Below, piece after piece: positions 45,001 through 51,000 of a DNA stretch of 64,000 bases. A model generated the notes under the pieces. It was not told the DNA's origin. It was given only the letters and a program-made list of their open reading frames with translations, and searched no databases. Origin of the DNA: Cynocephalus volans (Eukaryota; Chordata; Mammalia; Dermoptera; Cynocephalidae); the NCBI RefSeq assembly GCF_027409185.1, contig NC_084467.1, positions 17,660,501 to 17,724,500 on the forward strand, read 5' to 3'. Position numbers and translations under genes: made by a program. Position 1 is the first letter of the stretch; each line of letters starts with the position of its first letter.

Positions 45001-48000
45001 CTGGGGGCCTAGGACAAATGACAGCCGCAGCAAAGCAGGGAGGATTGTGCTCAGAGACCACCTGCCCCTCCGGCCTGCCTGCCCGCGGCCCGCCGCCCTC
45101 CCCCTTGCCTCCTCTCCACAGCCACCGCCTCCCTGGAGCCCTCCCTGATGCCCAGCCGTTTCCCTCCCGCCTCTGAGCCCTGGTCTCTGTCTGCCTCACT
45201 CCTGCAGCCCCTCCTGCCTTGACTTCCTTGATTTTTAAGAGACATACCATGTATGTCCCATGCACGCAGTGGTCTCTTGGAACCCTCACCTCCTTGCAGG
45301 TGGTGTCCACAAGCTTCACTTTGTAGTTGGGGAAACTGATGACTTCGCCAGGGTCCCTACCAAGAGAGGGAGTCAGGTTGTGAACCCACCCTGATTCCCA
45401 GCCTGGTGGGCTTTTCCCTGCACCATCCCCTTCGACTCAACTCTGGAGCTGCTTCTTAGTTTTTCATGTCAGAGTCATCAGAAGCATTTATTGGGCACCT
45501 ACTGTGTGCAGTCCCTGCCCTCAAGAGCCTCCAGGCATGCTGGGGCGACAGGATGCCTAGATATAAAGGAGGAACTGGCCATGTGGGGTGGGTGGGGTGT
45601 GGGAGGTGGGGGGCAGAGTGAGAACTTGGGGTGAGGAGAGGGGGCTGGAGGAGGGGTTGCAGCTCTGTGGACAGTTCCCCCATTTGGCTGTGGCTGTGTC
45701 TGGCACCTCCCAGCAGACCCACCACAGGGGTAATCAGACTTGGGTGGGGGGAGGGAACGGTTGGATCAGTCAACCAGGGAGTGAGTGAATGAATGGGTGA
45801 CCTAGTGTGGCTGGGAGAATACTTGAGCTCACATGAGCCCCTGAGCTCAGCTCACATCCCTTCCCTCCGTATCCAGCGCTGTCCCAGCCAGTGAGGGGCT
45901 GGTTCCTTCCAGCCTTCCCCTGCCTTCCCTCCTGTCCTTCCCTCCTTCCTCAAGTGTTACTGAGCGGCTGCTGCACACCAGGCCCTGGGCTGGGGAGGGA
46001 GACATGGAGGTGAGAGAGACAGGCACTAGGGCCCCAGGGCGCACAAGAGCAGCTGCTTGATGGGACTCATGGGGGTCCCAGCACCTTCCCGGTGGGTGGG
46101 CCTAACCAGAGAGGGGCAGGAGGAGAAAGAGGCCTGTCTGGGTCAAGCCAACTCCAGCAGCCCAGACCAGAGCCAGGGGACCAACCTGGGTGGCAGTCAG
46201 TGATTTGCCTGAAAGGCCAGAGGGTGCCGGCTCTCCTGGGGCTGGGACAGGACAAGCAAGCTGAGCACAGCCCAAACCAGGATCCTGGGTGGGGCCTGGG
46301 GAAGGGGTGGTGTAGAGGTCCCCGTTATTGCCCATCTGATGGCACGGCCTCCCCAGCCCCGTCCCAGGTGGTGGTGATCCGGCAGGAGCGGGCAGGGCAG
46401 ACCAGCGTCTCACTGCTGTGGCAGGAGCCCGAGCAGCCCAACGGCATCATCCTGGAGTACGAGGTCAAGTACTACGAGAAGGTGCCCAGGGGGCAGGGCC
46501 GAGAGGGAGGGGATCTGGGCCGGGGTGGGGGGGTTCTTGACTGACCACCCTTCCCGTGGGCAGGACAAGGAGATGCAGAGCTACTCCACCCTCAAGGCCA
46601 TCACCACCAGGGCCACCGTCTCTGGCCTCAAGCCGGGCACGCGCTACGTGTTCCAGGTCCGAGCCCGCACCTCGGCAGGCTGTGGCCGCTTCAGCCAGGC
46701 CATGGAGGTGGAGACTGGGAAACCCCGTGAGTGCAGGGAGCGGGGAGGGGGAGGGCACAGGACCCTGGCCAGGCAGAGGAGGGGGACTGCCGTGTGCTGA
46801 GCTGGTGCCAGGGCAGGATTCTTGCCTTCCAAGCAGGGCTGTTGTCGGCATTTTCACAGGTGAAAACCTGACGCTCAGAGAAGGAAACTTACTTGCCCGA
46901 GGCGGCAGGGCTGATAGCAGCCCCGTCCGCCACTGGTTTTTACTGAGCATCAGTGTGACTCGTGAGCCTCACGATGCCCTTTGCCAGCAGGAGAACCTTA
47001 GAATCATTCCAGAAACAACTCTAGTGAGTGGATGCAATCCACACCCCCATCTTACAGATGAGGAAAATGAGGGTCAGAGCAGCAAAGCGACTTTCCAAGG
47101 CTACCCAACAAAGCAAGATTTGAGCCTGGTCAGTTTGGGGCCCCCTTCCCTGGTATCATTCTGCTCCCGGCCTCCAGGCCTTCTTGAAATGTAGTCTGGG
47201 ACCAGCAGCACCAACAGTTCCTGAGGGCTGATCAGAAATGCTAATTCTCAGGCCCCACTCCAGCCCTTCTGAATCAGAAGCCCTGGGGGTGGGACTCAGC
47301 CATCTGGGTGATTCCCAGACACTTTCACGCTGGGGAACCACTGACCTAGAGGCTGACCCTTCCACTCTCCTCCCACCCCGCACTCCAGCCATCGGGGACT
47401 TCTCCCATAAGTTGGCCCCCTCCAGGAGGTGGCGCTAGAGAGTCAGTGACCGCCCCACCTGGCACTCCCTTGGCACCCGTGTGTCTCAAGTGCTTGTAGG
47501 CCTGATGCCACCTTGAGATGGCCTGATGGTAATCTGCCCTCCGTCCATCCCATTTACTGTGTGGCTTCAAGTAAGTTCCTCGAGTTCTCTGAGCCTCAAT
47601 TTTCTTATCTGAAAATGAAGATAGTAGGGTGTCCCTGGAAGGGTTGTGGGAGGGCTGGTCGAGACTTGAATGTACAGCTGTCGGCACACCCAGCTTTGTT
47701 GCTCTTAGAGGAACAGGAAGGACAGGCATTTTTTGTCTTAGCCATATTTGGCTCAGAGAAGTAAAGTGACTCTCCCCAGGTCTCACAGTCCCAGGAAGCA
47801 GTGGCACCTGCATTGGGAAGCCAGGCAGCCGGGGCAGCAGGGTCTTGAAGGAGAAGCTTAGTGGAGGCTGGCTCGTGACTGAGGAGGCTTCCCACTGGGC
47901 CCCGGGATGCCCAGGCAGGCTGAGAGAGCTGCCACATGCCCCAAGCCAGAGCTGAGAGCCTCGTCCCCCACCCTGGCTTCCCCCTGCAGGGCCCCGCTAT

Positions 48001-51000
48001 GACACTCGAACCATCGTCTGGATCTGCCTGACGCTCATCACGGGCCTGGTCGTGCTCCTGCTCCTGCTCATCTGCAAGAAGAGGTGAGTGATCCAGCACA
48101 AACCCCTCCTCTCAACCTCTGGCCTCCTGCCTGCCCCCAGCCCTCCTGAGCCAGTGGTCCCCATGTGCCTGGGGCTGGCTCACTTGCAAACACACCGTCT
48201 CATTTAATCCTAATGACACTCCGGTGATGTAGAGATCCTGACCTCATTTTGCAGGTGAGTAAATTGGAGGATCAGAGAGGTTAGGCCACTTGCCAAAGTC
48301 ACACAGCTGATAGGTGCTAGAGCTGGAACATGAACCTAGGTCTGTCGAACTAAAGGCCATGCTCTCAGTCCCTCTTCCCTCTCCCACTCCCTTCCAGAGG
48401 GAGGTGGAGGTGGGATAGTGTGCAGAATGTCAGCTTAGGATCCAGACAGTGAGAATTGGAAGGATCATCCAGTAGTTGGAAAAACTGAGGCCCAGGGAAG
48501 GGAAGGGGCTTGCCAAGGCCACACAATGAGGTGGCATCAGAAGACTTATCTCCCAACCCCTCCACTAGGGTGGTTTCATGTAAAATGGGGCTAATAACGT
48601 CATAGACTTTGCTGTGAACGTCAGGTGGATTTGAGGACGCTTTGTAGATCATAAAGTGCTTTGTGACTGTCACAGCTGTCACAGTTCAGCTGGGTTGAGA
48701 GGTCAGGGATTCTCCGCTGCAGACTTTGTAAGAGGCAGGGGCTGGGGTGGCAGGAGCTGGGGAAGGGGAGTAAAAGCGAGGAGCCTTGACGTGTCCCCTG
48801 AATGGGGTCAGGGCTGGGGCTAGGTATGGCCTGGCCTCAGGCAGAGCGGTGACCGTCCTCCATAGGCACTGTGGCTACAGCAAGGCCTTCCAGGACTCAG
48901 ACGAGGAAAAGATGCACTATCAGAACGGGCAGGGTGAGTGCAGGGGCCCAGGGGTCTGGGGGCAAAGAGGAGGTCACAGTGAGACCCAGTGCTTGTCTGG
49001 GGGTGGCACAGGTGGAAAGGAGAAAGGTGACCACAGAAAAGACCAGAGTCCCAGAAACAGATGCCAGGATGTCACAGAGACCTGACCGCTCAGAGGCACA
49101 GTGCTATTCACCTTTCTTGGGCTTACAGACCCCACTGGGGATGCTGGAGACCCTCTCCCAAGGGTACATAAATGTGCATGCTCACCCACAATTTTGTATA
49201 TGATTTCAGGGGATTCATATACTCTTGAACAAAAACCCCTACTACAGAGAGACTCTCAAGACCCTGTAGAGACCCGAGAAAACAAGTCACATGTGGGGTG
49301 CCTACCTCCACACCCCACGCCTGTGCCCAGGTGGACATTAATATCAATCATGGTACTGATTTCCACTGAGCCTGAACACAGCCTCAGAATCCTTCTTAAC
49401 ACAGTCTTCTAGGGAACCACTTTCTAGCAGTCTAAGTTGGCACTTGTGATGAAACTGTTTTTGCCACATCCTACCCCAGAACAATTTAGAAAGATCTCAA
49501 GTACTCTGGATGTGACCCCAGAAAACAACAGACATGCTCAGAACTCACTGGAGTCTCAAAGCCCCATAGAGACCGCAGAACTACTCCATAGAGACCCTAC
49601 TTTCACTTGACAAGCACTTATGGGGCACCTATTATTTGCCACCATATCCACAGATTCCCAGAGATATCCCTCACCCACCCCAGCCCCATCCCAGACCCAG
49701 GGAATACTGGGAGAAGGTAATTCCTCTTGGACCCCACTGAACACCCTTCTCCCCTGGCCCCTCAGCACCCCCACCTGTCTTCCTGCCCCTGCACCACCCC
49801 CCAGGGAAGTTCCCAGAGCCCCAGTTCTATGCAGAGCCCCACACCTATGAGGAGCCGGGCCGGACAGGCCGCAGTTTCACCCGAGAGATCGAGGCCTCCA
49901 GAATCCATATCGAGAAAATCATCGGGTCCGGTGAGCCTCAGGCACTGTGAGGGTGGGGACAGCACAGGGGGCACCGGGGAGGGGCACCCAGGGCAGAGGG
50001 AGAGGGGGACTGAGGAGCCTGGCATGGCCAGGCCCATGGGGAGTGGGTGTGGGAGGTTGGGGGAGCACGAGGGTCCCACTGCCTCCCCCTGCCTGCCCCT
50101 CTTGGGGTCTGCAGGAGAGTCCGGGGAGGTCTGCTATGGGCGGCTGCGGGTGCCAGGGCAGCAGGATGTGCCCGTGGCCATCAAGGCCCTCAAAGCTGGC
50201 TATACGGAGAGACAGCGGCGGGACTTTCTGAGCGAGGCATCCATCATGGGGCAGTTCGACCACCCCAATATCATCCGCCTCGAGGGCGTCGTCACCCGCG
50301 GTAGGTGCCAGGCAAGAGAAGCCTCACCTGCAGGAACCCTTCTGCCCAGACTGGGCTGTGGGCCCATCCCCTAGGCCACCCTGCTCTGCACCTGCCCTGA
50401 CCCTGTCCCCGTGGCTCAGGTCCCTTGAGGATTCTGTGGTGCTCAGGGCCCAGGACCCCAGTGGGAGCCCTAGGTACCCTGGGGCCCTTGGTGCTGGCCC
50501 AGCTCCTGGGGAGGGGGCATGCTCCTGGGGTTTCTGATCAGTAGCCCTGACCCCCGACCAAGAGCCACCCTTTCTCCCTCCCCCTCCCCAGGCCGCCTGG
50601 CAATGATCGTGACCGAGTACATGGAGAACGGCTCTCTGGACACCTTCCTGAGGGTGCGTGTCCTGGCCCCCACTCACGTGGGCTAGGGGAGGGAAGTTCA
50701 GTCTGAGTGTTCAGAGATAACGCCAAGCCCTCCAACTCCTCCGCCCACCAATCCCCAAAGCTTGGATCCAACAGACTTGGAGAAGGGGAAGGCAGTGTAA
50801 AGAGCGGGTCTTCACGGTCAACCAAACTGCCTTCTAGTATCCCTCACATGGAAGTCCCTCTGCTCCACGGGGTCCTGCCTGTCCTGCACCCAGGGTAAGA
50901 GGGGTGCCTCTGCAGGGATTTGATGTCACCTGCACTACCAGCTGGGAGTCATGGTGGGTATGATGGAAACAGCTGGATTTCCTCCCACCCTGCCATATAT

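Noticed and set aside
44633..45319. 228-codon open frame on the minus strand in intron 5
   Set aside because: Gly/Arg-rich translation of C-rich DNA with no family resemblance and no promoter.
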